64,000 nucleotides of DNA, from contig NZ_RAZG01000006.1 in NCBI RefSeq assembly GCF_003612565.1, forward strand, positions 1-64,000, written 5' to 3'. This DNA is from Roseburia sp. 1XD42-69 (GTDB lineage Bacteria > Bacillota > Clostridia > Lachnospirales > Lachnospiraceae). Within the stretch, counting starts at the first letter, position 1. Each line of letters opens with the position of its first letter. The notes under the pieces were generated by a model. The model was not told the DNA's origin. It did not search any database and saw only the letters and a program-made list of their open reading frames with translations. This document shows positions 35,776 to 44,705 of this stretch, in pieces. The translations under genes were made by a program, and so were the position numbers.

Positions 35776-37125
35776 ATGAAAAATTCCGTGGGTACAAAGG
35801 ACATGACAGAGGGGAATACTTATTCACTGATGCTGGGCTTTGCGCTGCCCACACTTCTCAGTGAGGTTTTTCAGCAGTTATATAATACGGCGGATGCCTT
35901 TATCGTGGGAAAGTGTCTCGGAACAAGTGCACTGGCGGCGGTTACATCTTCCGGTACGCTGATTTTTTTGCTGGTGAGTTTCTTTATAGGGATGTCTATG
36001 GGTGCGGGGGTGGTTATTTCACGGTATTTTGGAGCAAAAAAGGAAGATGAGGTCTCCCGGGCTATCCATACGGTGCTGGCTTTTGGAATTGTAAGCGGAA
36101 TACTCCTTACGGTGGTGGGAGTCGCCTTCACCCCCACATTTTTAAAATGGATGCAGACAGACCCGGAGGTAATGCCCCAGGCGGTGGAGTATTTTCGCTA
36201 TTACTTTCTGGGCGCCATGGCCCTGGTGCTGTATAATATCTGCCGCAGCATTATAAACGCCCTGGGTGACAGCCGAAGGCCCTTGTATTATCTGATCTTT
36301 TCTTCTCTCCTTAATATTGTGCTGGATGTGTTGTTTCTGGGTGTGTTTGGCTGGGGCGTATGGTCGGCGGCGGCAGCCACTGTTTTATCCCAGATGGCCA
36401 GTGTGGTGTTTTGTATGGCCTATCTGCTGCAAAAGGGTAATATTTTCACGGTGGATCTGAGAAAAATCCGGTTTCACCGTGATATGCTCTCTGAGATTGT
36501 CCGTTACGGCCTGCCTTCCGGGGTACAAAATTCTGTGATTGCCTTTGCAAATGTTATTGTGCAGTCCCAGATTAATTCCTTTGGCAAGCTGGCTATGGCG
36601 GCCTACGGCACTCATGCGAAAATTGAAGGTTTCGCATTTTTGCCCATTACCAGCTTTAATATGGCATGTACCACTTTTATCAGCCAGAATCTTGGGGCAA
36701 AGCAGTATGACCGGGCAAAATCGGGGGCGCGTTTTAGCATTTTTGCGGCGGTGCTCCTGGCGGAGGCAATCGGTGTCTGCTATTTTATTTTTGCCCCCGC
36801 TTTCATCGGATTTTTTGACCAGACGCCCGGCGTTATTGCCTTTGGGGTGCAGCAGGCCCGCACCGTTGCGCTGTTTTACTGTCTGCTGGCCTTTTCCCAT
36901 TCCGTTGCGGCTGTGTGCCGGGGGGCGGGAAAAGCTTTTGTGCCCATGTGCGTGATGCTTTCTGTCTGGTGTGTGGTGCGTATCCTTTACATTATTATAG
37001 TTATGCGCCTCACCGGTGAAATCCGTTATATCTACTGGGCATATCCCCTTACCTGGGGAATCAGCTCTGTGATCTATCTAATTTACTATCTGCGCTCCGA
37101 TTGGGTGCATGGGTTTGAAGCGTAG
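35776..37125 (+). CDS. MATE-family efflux transporter
   Basis: 449 residues with twelve predicted membrane segments, the MATE norm. Family stretches include LPTLLSEVFQQLYNTADAFIVG, SGTLIFLLVSFFIGMSMGAG and FNMACTTFISQNLGAKQYDRA. It is probably a Na+- or H+-driven drug or metabolite exporter; the substrate cannot be predicted. AAAGGATGG precedes the ATG. Divergent from guaB. Confidence 0.93.
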   Translation: MKNSVGTKDMTEGNTYSLMLGFALPTLLSEVFQQLYNTADAFIVGKCLGTSALAAVTSSGTLIFLLVSFFIGMSMGAGVVISRYFGAKKEDEVSRAIHTVLAFGIVSGILLTVVGVAFTPTFLKWMQTDPEVMPQAVEYFRYYFLGAMALVLYNICRSIINALGDSRRPLYYLIFSSLLNIVLDVLFLGVFGWGVWSAAAATVLSQMASVVFCMAYLLQKGNIFTVDLRKIRFHRDMLSEIVRYGLPSGVQNSVIAFANVIVQSQINSFGKLAMAAYGTHAKIEGFAFLPITSFNMACTTFISQNLGAKQYDRAKSGARFSIFAAVLLAEAIGVCYFIFAPAFIGFFDQTPGVIAFGVQQARTVALFYCLLAFSHSVAAVCRGAGKAFVPMCVMLSVWCVVRILYIIIVMRLTGEIRYIYWAYPLTWGISSVIYLIYYLRSDWVHGFEA

Positions 37126-37191
37126 AGTTTATTTTGAAAAAGGGAATGGAAAAAAACATTATTTAAAGACGGAAATTAAGGAGGTTCTCAA

Positions 37192-37872
37192 TTGAAAACA
37201 AGAGAAGAGGCACTGGCATACGGCCTGTCATTTCCGGACACCTACCAGGACGCTCCCTTCCATGACGATAACTGGCAGTTAGTTCGGGTGCAGGGCAGCA
37301 AAAAAGCATTCCTCTGGACATATGAGAGAGACGGTTTTATGAATCTGAATGTAAAAGCAGATCCTGAGTGGAGGGATTTCTGGCGTAGTACATACAAATC
37401 TGTGGTTGCAGGATGGCATCAGAATAAGGAGTGTTGGAATACCATAATTTTAGACGGGACAATCCCGGACAGGGACATAAAACGGATGATAGAAGAGAGT
37501 TATCATATCGTGACATACAGTCCCTCAAAAAAGATATATGAGGCAGTGAAAAAAATTCCAAAGGGCAGGGTGGCGACCTACGGCCAGATTGCGGAACTTG
37601 CCGGGGATAAAAAGATGGCCAGGGCAGTGGGAAATGCACTGCACAAAAATCCTGACCCGGAGGGGATTCCCTGTTTTCGGGTGGTAAACGCAAAGGGGGA
37701 ACTTTCCGGGGAGTTTGCATTTGGAGGGGCGGGGGCCCAGGCAAAGCTTCTTTTGGAAGAGGGAATCGAAGTGGTGGACGGAAAAGTGGATTTAAATAAA
37801 TATGGCATAGAATTTATGAAGACTGTTTACGGACTGGGTTATACATTGACAAACAGGCAGGATTCAGAGTAA
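37192..37872 (+). CDS. MmcQ/YjbR domain fused to MGMT-type alkyltransferase domain
   Basis: 226 residues in two domains. Residues 1 to about 105 are MmcQ/YjbR-like (LSFPDTYQDAPF, then NLNVKADPEWRDF). Residues about 112-200 are the DNA-binding domain of O6-methylguanine methyltransferases (IPKGRVATYGQIAELAG, ARAVGNALHKNP). The active site reads PCFRV with C161, so the acceptor Cys is kept but the usual His of PCHRV is Phe. Alkyl-DNA repair or lesion recognition is likely. The start codon is TTG with a strong AAGGAGG 8 bases upstream. Confidence 0.88.
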   Translation: MKTREEALAYGLSFPDTYQDAPFHDDNWQLVRVQGSKKAFLWTYERDGFMNLNVKADPEWRDFWRSTYKSVVAGWHQNKECWNTIILDGTIPDRDIKRMIEESYHIVTYSPSKKIYEAVKKIPKGRVATYGQIAELAGDKKMARAVGNALHKNPDPEGIPCFRVVNAKGELSGEFAFGGAGAQAKLLLEEGIEVVDGKVDLNKYGIEFMKTVYGLGYTLTNRQDSE

Positions 37873-37923
37873 AATAATAGGTATGCAGGATTTTAGGGAA
37901 GCAGGAAAGGAACCGGGATAATT

Positions 37924-39369
37924 ATGAATGCAAATGCGATTCAGGAGCTTTTGAATAATCAGTTTGGAATCACCATTGTATTTGACAATGAGGGAATCCT
38001 GTATTTTATGAGCCAGGGCGGGGAAGAGGAACTGGGATATAAGTGGCAGGACACAAATATCCGTCAGATTTGTTCCGCCATGTTTCCTGAGGACAGGGAT
38101 ATTAAGACCTATATGGAAAAAATAGGGGGAAGGAAAGTACATACCATAGTCTGTCGGGCAAACCATACCAGTTTTCCGGCTTTGGTAAGAAGTTCCGTTT
38201 TTCAGATAAAAGAAATCAGCGTGAATATTGCCACAATTTATAATCTGCAGCAGACGGAAGAGGCTATTGTGCAGCTGGTGAAAACGGAATCTCATATAAA
38301 AGAGGGCATTAAATCCAGAAATGAATTTGTTGCAAATGTCACCCATGAACTCCGTACCCCGGTAAACGGGATTAAGGGACATGTGACAAATCTTTTAGAG
38401 CAGGAGGAAAATGCTGATACCAGGAAAATTATGGATATTATTCTCCAGTGTTGCGGAAATATGGAAAAAATAATTAATAATATGATGGATTTTTCTAAAA
38501 TAGAGGCGGGGAAATTTGAGATAATGGAGGAACCTTTCGACATCCGGAAATGTGTGAAAAACGTGGTGGACACCAGTATTACCATTGCCAACGGAAAGGG
38601 GATTACCCTCTCCTCCTATGTCTCCGATGATATCCCTGAGACACTTATCGGGGATGAGCTCCGCATCGGCCAGATTTTAAATAACCTGGTGAGCAATGCG
38701 GTGAAATTTACCTCTATCGGCTACGTGAGGATAGAAGTGTACCGCACCATGCAGAAAAACCATCAGGTGGAATTGACCTTTTTCGTAATAGATACGGGAA
38801 TCGGCGTCACTGCGGAGGAAAAAGAAAAGATGTTTAAAAGTTTTTCCCAGGTGGACGGCTCTGTCACCAGGCAGTACGGCGGGACAGGGCTGGGGCTTTA
38901 CGTGTCAAAACAGCTCATTGATTTAATGCATGGAACCATTGATTTGGAAAGCGAAAAGGGTAAGGGCTCCACATTCCGGTTTACGCTTCTTTTGGACGTG
39001 GACGGAAACAGTGACGGAAGCAGTGAAGTTTTGGAAAAGATTACGATGTTGGATGAGCTTCGGGCGGAAATCAGACAATCCCAGGACACTTTGGATGTGG
39101 AACAGATTTATCAGTTTGGCACAAGGGAAAACAGGGAGGAGATTTCTAAAAATATGGAGAAGCTTACCCTGTGTATTGAGATGGGAAACTGGGGAAGGGC
39201 GGAGCAGTTTGCAGAAAATGTTAAGAAGCTCTGCGAGGAAGCACCCAAGGAGATAAAGAATAAAATTTTCCGTATGCAGATGTCGGTGCGGAAAGAAAAT
39301 TATGAAAAGAGCCTGAGCGGTTTAGAGGGCATTCAGACGGAGTTAAATAAGGTTTTACAAGAGGATTAG
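37924..39369 (+). CDS. Sensor histidine kinase 1 with PAS and C-terminal helical domain
   Basis: 481 residues, no membrane segment, so a cytosolic sensor. Residues 1-120 look PAS-like. HisKA has [12 protein letters not shown] with H141; HATPase motifs NNLVSNAVKF, DTGIGV and GGTGLGLYVSKQL follow. The last about 100 residues are a helical domain ([29 protein letters not shown]) shared with kinase 2 of this cluster. It looks Hpt-like but shows no clear phospho-histidine. It heads a phosphorelay operon; an HD-GYP regulator follows 11 bases later. Confidence 0.9.
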   Translation: MNANAIQELLNNQFGITIVFDNEGILYFMSQGGEEELGYKWQDTNIRQICSAMFPEDRDIKTYMEKIGGRKVHTIVCRANHTSFPALVRSSVFQIKEISVNIATIYNLQQTEEAIVQLVKTESHIKEGIKSRNEFVANVTHELRTPVNGIKGHVTNLLEQEENADTRKIMDIILQCCGNMEKIINNMMDFSKIEAGKFEIMEEPFDIRKCVKNVVDTSITIANGKGITLSSYVSDDIPETLIGDELRIGQILNNLVSNAVKFTSIGYVRIEVYRTMQKNHQVELTFFVIDTGIGVTAEEKEKMFKSFSQVDGSVTRQYGGTGLGLYVSKQLIDLMHGTIDLESEKGKGSTFRFTLLLDVDGNSDGSSEVLEKITMLDELRAEIRQSQDTLDVEQIYQFGTRENREEISKNMEKLTLCIEMGNWGRAEQFAENVKKLCEEAPKEIKNKIFRMQMSVRKENYEKSLSGLEGIQTELNKVLQED

Positions 39370-39380
39370 GAGAGTTTTTT

Positions 39381-40454
39381 ATGGAACTGATTGATGGAAA
39401 AGTGCCAAAGATACTGATTGTAGACGATGTGGACATCAATATTACAATCATAAAAAAGTGCGTGGAGAAAATGGGGTATACGGCACTGACTGCCACAAGC
39501 GCCAAGGAGGCAGTCAACCAGTTTTATGTGGAGATGCCCCATATGGTACTCCTTGATATTGTGATGCCGGATGTGGACGGATATCAGTTTTGCGATGTGT
39601 TAAAGGGCTATGCGGAGACAAGGGATATTCCCATTATTTTTATCTCCTCAAACAATACCCCGGGGGACAGAAAAAAGGCATATGATTCCGGGGGAATTGA
39701 TTTTATCGGAAAGCCTTTTTTGTACGAGGATATGGAGCTGATTATCAATAAGCATATGCGGATTTACGCCAAGCAGAAACGCATTGAAGAAGACAAAAAA
39801 AAGATGAATAAAATCATCAGCGAGCAGGCGAAAGAGTTTAAGGAAGAACAAAAAAGGCTTCTCACTGTAATTGCACGTCTGGGGGAGGACGGAGAGCTGT
39901 TTGGAGGCATGGAGCATCAGGAGAACGTGGCGGAAAATGCCAGGCTTATTGCGGAGGCGTTAAACTTTACAGAGCGGTATGCCAACCAAATTTCCGAGAA
40001 CTTTGTGGAGGGAATCCGGGTGGCGGCGTCCCTTCACGACATTGGAAAAATAACCATTCCCAGAGATATCTTGAAAAAACCGGATTCCCTCACAGCGGAG
40101 GAGAGAAGGATTGTCAATACCCACACCACTTCCGGGTATGAAATTATCAGAGAAGTGTACCATAATATAGAGAATAACCAGATGATTAAAATTGCGGTGG
40201 AAGTGATTCGCTCCCACCATGAAAATTTTGACGGCAGCGGGTATCCCGATGGGATGAAAGGAGAGGAGATACCTCTGACGGCAAGGATTGTGCGCATTGC
40301 GGATACCTTTGATTCCATGTTGAGGAACCGCTGTTACCGTCCTGCCTACAAACGGGGAGACGCCCTTTCCGTTATGGAGTCTGGCCGGGGGAAAAAGTAT
40401 GACCCCTATCTTCTGGATGTATTCTTTAAAATCGAAAAGCAGATGAAAGGGTAA
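39381..40454 (+). CDS. Response regulator with HD-GYP c-di-GMP phosphodiesterase domain (1)
   Basis: 357 residues. Receiver domain with DD pair near residue 15 and phospho-acceptor D59 (VLLDIVMPDVDG). A coiled linker (about 130-160) leads to an HD-GYP domain: H219-D220 in LHDIGKITIP, and SHHENFDGSGYPDGMKGEEIP. All metal-binding and GYP residues I know of are present, so c-di-GMP hydrolysis is expected. AGGAGAG precedes the ATG. Immediately follows kinase 1. Confidence 0.92.
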   Translation: MELIDGKVPKILIVDDVDINITIIKKCVEKMGYTALTATSAKEAVNQFYVEMPHMVLLDIVMPDVDGYQFCDVLKGYAETRDIPIIFISSNNTPGDRKKAYDSGGIDFIGKPFLYEDMELIINKHMRIYAKQKRIEEDKKKMNKIISEQAKEFKEEQKRLLTVIARLGEDGELFGGMEHQENVAENARLIAEALNFTERYANQISENFVEGIRVAASLHDIGKITIPRDILKKPDSLTAEERRIVNTHTTSGYEIIREVYHNIENNQMIKIAVEVIRSHHENFDGSGYPDGMKGEEIPLTARIVRIADTFDSMLRNRCYRPAYKRGDALSVMESGRGKKYDPYLLDVFFKIEKQMKG

Positions 40455-40466
40455 GAGGTATTTACC

Positions 40467-41276
40467 ATGACAGAAAGTGAATTTTCAAGAATAGCAGATT
40501 TTGCGTCGGAGCGGTACGGTCTTGATTTGGGGCAGAAGAAAGCTCTTGTGGAAAAGAAAATGGACAATTATCTAAAGGCCAAGGGATTCAAGAGTTACGA
40601 TGAATATATGAATATTGTGGAATATGAAATGCTTGGCACGGAGGAACAGAATTTCATTGACCGGATTACTACAAACCACACATATTTTCTCAGAGAGCCA
40701 GAGCAGTTTTATTATTTCAGGGATGAAATACTGCCGGAATTAAGGGAAAAAGAAACCGCTACAAAAAATCTGAGAATCTGGTGTGCAGGGGCTTCCACAG
40801 GGGAGGAACCATACACCATAGCTATGCTTTTAAGGGAATTTTTCGGGGATGCCTATGAGGAGTGGGATACGGGGCTTATGGCAACGGATTTGTCAAGAAA
40901 AGCCCTGGAGAAAGCGGTGAAAGGGATATACAGAAGGCAGCAGCTTGAGGGACTGCCCAAACACTGGATAAAAGATTACTTTTTAAAAGTAAATGAGAAA
41001 CAGTTTGAAGTGAAACAGGATATCCGGAAAAACGTAATTTTCCGTCAATTTAATTTAATCAATCCTTTCCCTTTTAAAAACAAACTCCATGTTATTTTTC
41101 TGCGGAATGTGATGCGGTATCTGGAGGAGGAGGTAAACAGGGATTTGATAGAGCGTATCCGGGGCTTTTTGGAGCCGGGAGGATACTTGATTACCGGTAT
41201 GACCGAGACCATTGATGCAAGTGCGGCAAAACTGGAATATGTGGGTTCTTCTATTTACAGAAGACCTTTGGTATAA
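40467..41276 (+). CDS. cheR: CheR-type protein-glutamate O-methyltransferase
   Basis: 269 residues, typical CheR. An N-terminal helical domain and the TTNHTYFLREPEQFYYF segment precede the SAM site WCAGASTGEEPYTIAM and the later RNVMRYL. CheR methylates glutamates of chemoreceptors. No chemoreceptor, CheA or CheB lies in this window, so it either serves receptors elsewhere or has been recruited into this phosphorelay. It lies 12 bases after HD-GYP regulator 1. Confidence 0.92.
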   Translation: MTESEFSRIADFASERYGLDLGQKKALVEKKMDNYLKAKGFKSYDEYMNIVEYEMLGTEEQNFIDRITTNHTYFLREPEQFYYFRDEILPELREKETATKNLRIWCAGASTGEEPYTIAMLLREFFGDAYEEWDTGLMATDLSRKALEKAVKGIYRRQQLEGLPKHWIKDYFLKVNEKQFEVKQDIRKNVIFRQFNLINPFPFKNKLHVIFLRNVMRYLEEEVNRDLIERIRGFLEPGGYLITGMTETIDASAAKLEYVGSSIYRRPLV

Positions 41277-41327
41277 AGAGCGGTTTGGCACAAAAAACGC
41301 TTGAAAGAGAGGATGAGGGGTACGGCA

Positions 41328-42761
41328 ATGGAAAAAACAAATATTGATTTTGGAATTATTGAAGAGACATTTGAGATTGTGATTGCCTTTGACCAGCAGG
41401 GAAAAATTTTGTTCGGCAACAAGTCTGCCAGGGAAAAATTAGACTACAGTGAAGAGGAACTTAAGGATAGGAATCTGACTGAGATTTTCTGGCAGGAGTT
41501 CCAGGTGGAAAATCAGGTGTTTGCGCCCTTTGATGCGGCAAAGCTCACAGATAAAAAGGAGACGGTGATGTACCGGAAAAACAGTTCCTGTTTTCCTGTC
41601 TCCCTCCGGTTTCTTTTTACGGAGGATAAAACAGGTTATCTCTTTGCGGAGGATTTGACCTGGAATAAAGATATGGATGTGCGGCTTCGGAAATTAAAAG
41701 AGGCGGAGGATATGAACCGCAGGCTTCGGAATGAATTTACCGCAAACGTCACCCATGAGCTTCGGACTCCGGTAAACGGCATCAGGGGCCATGTGACCAC
41801 CCTTTTAGACGGGATAGAGGATGAAAACCAGAGAAAGACCCTTGACATTATCCTTTACTGCTGTGACAGTATGTCGGCGATTATCAACAATATCCTTGAC
41901 TTTTCCAAAATGGAGTCGGGAAAGTTCTCCTTAAATGAGGAGGAGTTTGATTTCTATAAGTTAATAGACCAGGTATTTGCCACCCACATGACGGAAATTA
42001 ATAAAAAAGAATTAAATTTCAATGTGTATGTGGACGACAGCATTCCCCAGTTTATTATCGGGGACGGCCTTAGAATCGGACAGATTTTAAATAACCTCCT
42101 CTCCAATGCAGTGAAGTTTACACTGATGGGGCAAATCAGCGTGGATATCAGCAAGACCATGCAGGTGAATGATGAGATTGAATTATTTTTTATGGTAAAA
42201 GATACGGGAATCGGAATTACAAAGGAGCAGCAGGATTCCCTCTTTGAGAGTTTTAACCAGGCGGATGCCTCCATTACCAGGCGTTTCGGGGGAACGGGCC
42301 TTGGTCTTTCCATTACAAAGCAGCTAGTGGAAATGATGAACGGAACGGTACATGTGAAAAGCGAAAAGGGAAAGGGAAGCGCATTTTCCTTTAACGTCAG
42401 GCTGCATACAAGCCAGAACGTAAATGAGAGTCAGGATTTAAAGGATGCCTTCAACAAGTGGAATACCCTTACCGGAGATATGGAGGAGGATGCATCGGAA
42501 GACTTTATGGAATTTGGTTCCCCGGACAATGTGGCGGAGTTTGAAAAGAGGATGGAAAAACTCATTCTCTCCATTGAGCTTGGTTCCTGGGAAAAGGCGG
42601 AGACATTGGCGGAGAGTATTAAAGTTTTACTGCAAAACGGGGGAAAAGACTTTAAAAACCCCATACTCCGCATGGAGATGGCTGTCCGGAAAGAAAATTA
42701 CGAGAAGAGCATGACGGCCTGTGATAAGATAAAGGCTGCATTTGAGGAAAAACTGGGATAA
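41328..42761 (+). CDS. Sensor histidine kinase 2 with PAS and C-terminal helical domain
   Basis: 477 residues, paralogous to kinase 1. A PAS-like N-terminus ([16 protein letters not shown]) is followed by HisKA with H143 in [12 protein letters not shown] and HATPase ([29 protein letters not shown]). It has the same C-terminal helical domain ([29 protein letters not shown]). Two in-frame upstream starts exist (TTG 41301, ATG 41313); ATG 41328 has GAGGGG at good spacing. Cytosolic. Confidence 0.9.
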   Translation: MEKTNIDFGIIEETFEIVIAFDQQGKILFGNKSAREKLDYSEEELKDRNLTEIFWQEFQVENQVFAPFDAAKLTDKKETVMYRKNSSCFPVSLRFLFTEDKTGYLFAEDLTWNKDMDVRLRKLKEAEDMNRRLRNEFTANVTHELRTPVNGIRGHVTTLLDGIEDENQRKTLDIILYCCDSMSAIINNILDFSKMESGKFSLNEEEFDFYKLIDQVFATHMTEINKKELNFNVYVDDSIPQFIIGDGLRIGQILNNLLSNAVKFTLMGQISVDISKTMQVNDEIELFFMVKDTGIGITKEQQDSLFESFNQADASITRRFGGTGLGLSITKQLVEMMNGTVHVKSEKGKGSAFSFNVRLHTSQNVNESQDLKDAFNKWNTLTGDMEEDASEDFMEFGSPDNVAEFEKRMEKLILSIELGSWEKAETLAESIKVLLQNGGKDFKNPILRMEMAVRKENYEKSMTACDKIKAAFEEKLG

Positions 42762-42810
42762 CAGCGTTTTCGCTGTTATGTACAGGAAAAAAGGAAAAGA
42801 GGTGTTTTTC

Positions 42811-43890
42811 GTGGACGGAGCAATGAAAAAGCAGGAACAGCCCAAAATACTGATTGTGGACGATATTACCATGAATGTGGAAATCCTACAGGAGATTTTA
42901 AAATCCCAGGGATATGAGACTTTGTGTGCCCTAAGTGTGCAGGAGGCCCTGGATTTGATGAAGGAGAATATGCCCCAGCTTATTCTCACAGATTTTTCCA
43001 TGCCGGGGATGAACGGGCTGGAGTTTTGCAGGCTGTTAAAGAGCAATCCCCTCACAAGGGATATCCCCCTTATTTTTGCAACGGTGGCGGATTCCAGCGC
43101 CGATAAAAAGAAGGCATTTGAGGCGGGGGTAGTGGATTTTATCCGCAAGCCTTTTGAGCCCATCGAAGTGATTATGAGCGTGAAAAACCAGATGAACAGC
43201 TATTACGCTAAGCGGGAGATGGAAGACTACAACCGCATGATGCACAAAATGGTGACGGAGCAGAAAAAGCAGATGGAGAAGGAGCAGGAGAAGGTTCTTT
43301 TAGCCCTTCAGACTGTGGCGGAGAGAAGAAATGCCCATGAGGGAAGCCATTTAAAGAATGTGGGATATAACAGCAGGCTTTTGGCCCAGTGTCTTCAGCT
43401 TGTGCCCAAGTATGAGAAAATGGTAAACAATGCATTTATCGATACCATAGGGGTGTCTGCAAGGCTCCACGATATTGGAAATATCCTTATGCCCGATGAG
43501 ACTTTTTTAGATGATTACCGTTCCAAGGAAGAACAGAAAAAAGCTTTCGTGAAGCATCACACGGAGGAGGGGGCAAAACTTTTAGAGGAGCTTGGGGCAA
43601 ACGAGGGAAACCGCTTTCTTGATATGGCCGTTTTAATCTGCCGTTACCACCATGCAAAGTGGGATGGAAGCGGATACCCGGAAAACATGTCCGGTGAGGA
43701 TATCCCTTTAGCTGCCAGGATTACGGCGGTGGCAAATGATTTTGACGCCCTGCTTCGGGCACGGTATAAAAGTGAGCCCCTTTCCCTGGAGGAAAGTGTG
43801 CGGATTATGAATGAGAGAAGCGGAAAGGCATATGATTCCCGTATTATCGAAGTGTTTAATAAAGTGGTAAAACAAATGCGCACGGACTGA
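42811..43890 (+). CDS. Response regulator with HD-GYP domain (2), variant HD motif
   Basis: 359 residues. Receiver domain with D61 (ILTDFSMPG), a Gln/Lys/Glu-rich coiled linker (KQMEKEQEK), then HD-GYP. H220-D221 are kept but the next conserved Lys is Asn (HDIGN), while DGSGYPENMSGEDIP is intact. Whether it still hydrolyses c-di-GMP is open. The likely start is GTG at 42811 with AGAGGTG upstream. An ATG at 42778 has no site, and the one at 42742 overlaps kinase 2. Confidence 0.88.
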   Translation: MDGAMKKQEQPKILIVDDITMNVEILQEILKSQGYETLCALSVQEALDLMKENMPQLILTDFSMPGMNGLEFCRLLKSNPLTRDIPLIFATVADSSADKKKAFEAGVVDFIRKPFEPIEVIMSVKNQMNSYYAKREMEDYNRMMHKMVTEQKKQMEKEQEKVLLALQTVAERRNAHEGSHLKNVGYNSRLLAQCLQLVPKYEKMVNNAFIDTIGVSARLHDIGNILMPDETFLDDYRSKEEQKKAFVKHHTEEGAKLLEELGANEGNRFLDMAVLICRYHHAKWDGSGYPENMSGEDIPLAARITAVANDFDALLRARYKSEPLSLEESVRIMNERSGKAYDSRIIEVFNKVVKQMRTD

Positions 43891-43918
43891 TAAAAAGGAC
43901 AGGAAAGGAGAGCGTAAC

Positions 43919-44314
43919 ATGAAAATATTATTGGCGGAGGACGATTTTGCCAGCCGGAAGTTTATGGATAAATATCTTTCCCAGTACGGCGAATGTGATG
44001 CCACTGTGGACGGTGAGGAAGCGGTAAACGCCTACCTTATGGCTTTGGAGGATGAGGAGCCTTACGACTTAATCTGCCTGGATGTTATGATGCCTGTGAT
44101 GAACGGTTATCAGGCCTTAGAGGCCATCCGAAAGGATGAGGCGGAGAGGGGAGTGGAAAAGGAAGACCGGGTGAAAATTATTATGGCTACCGCCTTAAGC
44201 GGTGAGCGTGTGGTGGACAAGGCGAAGAAATTGGAGTGTGAAGCCTATGCGGGGAAGCCTATCGACGTGGAAGAATTTGACAATATTTTAAGAAATTTAG
44301 GATTGATATCCTGA
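43919..44314 (+). CDS. CheY-like single-domain response regulator
   Basis: 131 residues, receiver domain only. AEDDFASRKFM gives the acidic pocket, D55 is the phospho-acceptor (LICLDVMMPVMNG), and the conserved Thr and Lys lie in TALSGE and AGKPIDV. It could shuttle phosphate or bind the flagellar switch. AAAGGAGAG precedes the ATG. Next to an Hpt gene, it probably passes phosphate between the kinases and other partners. Confidence 0.92.
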   Translation: MKILLAEDDFASRKFMDKYLSQYGECDATVDGEEAVNAYLMALEDEEPYDLICLDVMMPVMNGYQALEAIRKDEAERGVEKEDRVKIIMATALSGERVVDKAKKLECEAYAGKPIDVEEFDNILRNLGLIS

Positions 44315-44341
44315 GAATAATTGTAAAGAGGAGAAATTAAA

Positions 44342-44701
44342 ATGGATGAGAATAAAAAAAGAGAGTTAGTAGATGCTGGTGTCAATGTGGATTCGGCTTT
44401 GGACCGTTTTATGGGAAATGAAAAACTGCTGATGCGGTTTCTTTTAAAGTTTTCTAATGACACCAATTACGAGAGACTGAAAACTGCCATGGAAAAAGAG
44501 GATTACAAGGAAGCTTTTGAGGGGGCCCACGCCTTAAAAGGGTTAAGCGGAAACCTTTCACTGGATGCCCTTTATGAGGCGGCGGGAAAAGTGACAGAGG
44601 GGCTCCGCCACGAGAATTATGAGGAGGCAAAGGAGTGGATGCCGAAAGTGACGGAAGAGTACGAGAGAACAGCAAAAGTTTTAAATACCCTGGAGGGTTA
44701 G
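44342..44701 (+). CDS. Histidine phosphotransfer (Hpt) protein
   Basis: 119 residues, helical. The Hpt motif AHALKGLSGNL carries the phospho-accepting H63. It is expected to relay phosphate between the receiver domains of this operon. AGAGGAG precedes the ATG. hisA begins 4 bases after its stop, so hisA may be read from the phosphorelay transcript. Confidence 0.92.
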   Translation: MDENKKRELVDAGVNVDSALDRFMGNEKLLMRFLLKFSNDTNYERLKTAMEKEDYKEAFEGAHALKGLSGNLSLDALYEAAGKVTEGLRHENYEEAKEWMPKVTEEYERTAKVLNTLEG

Positions 44702-44705
44702 GCAG

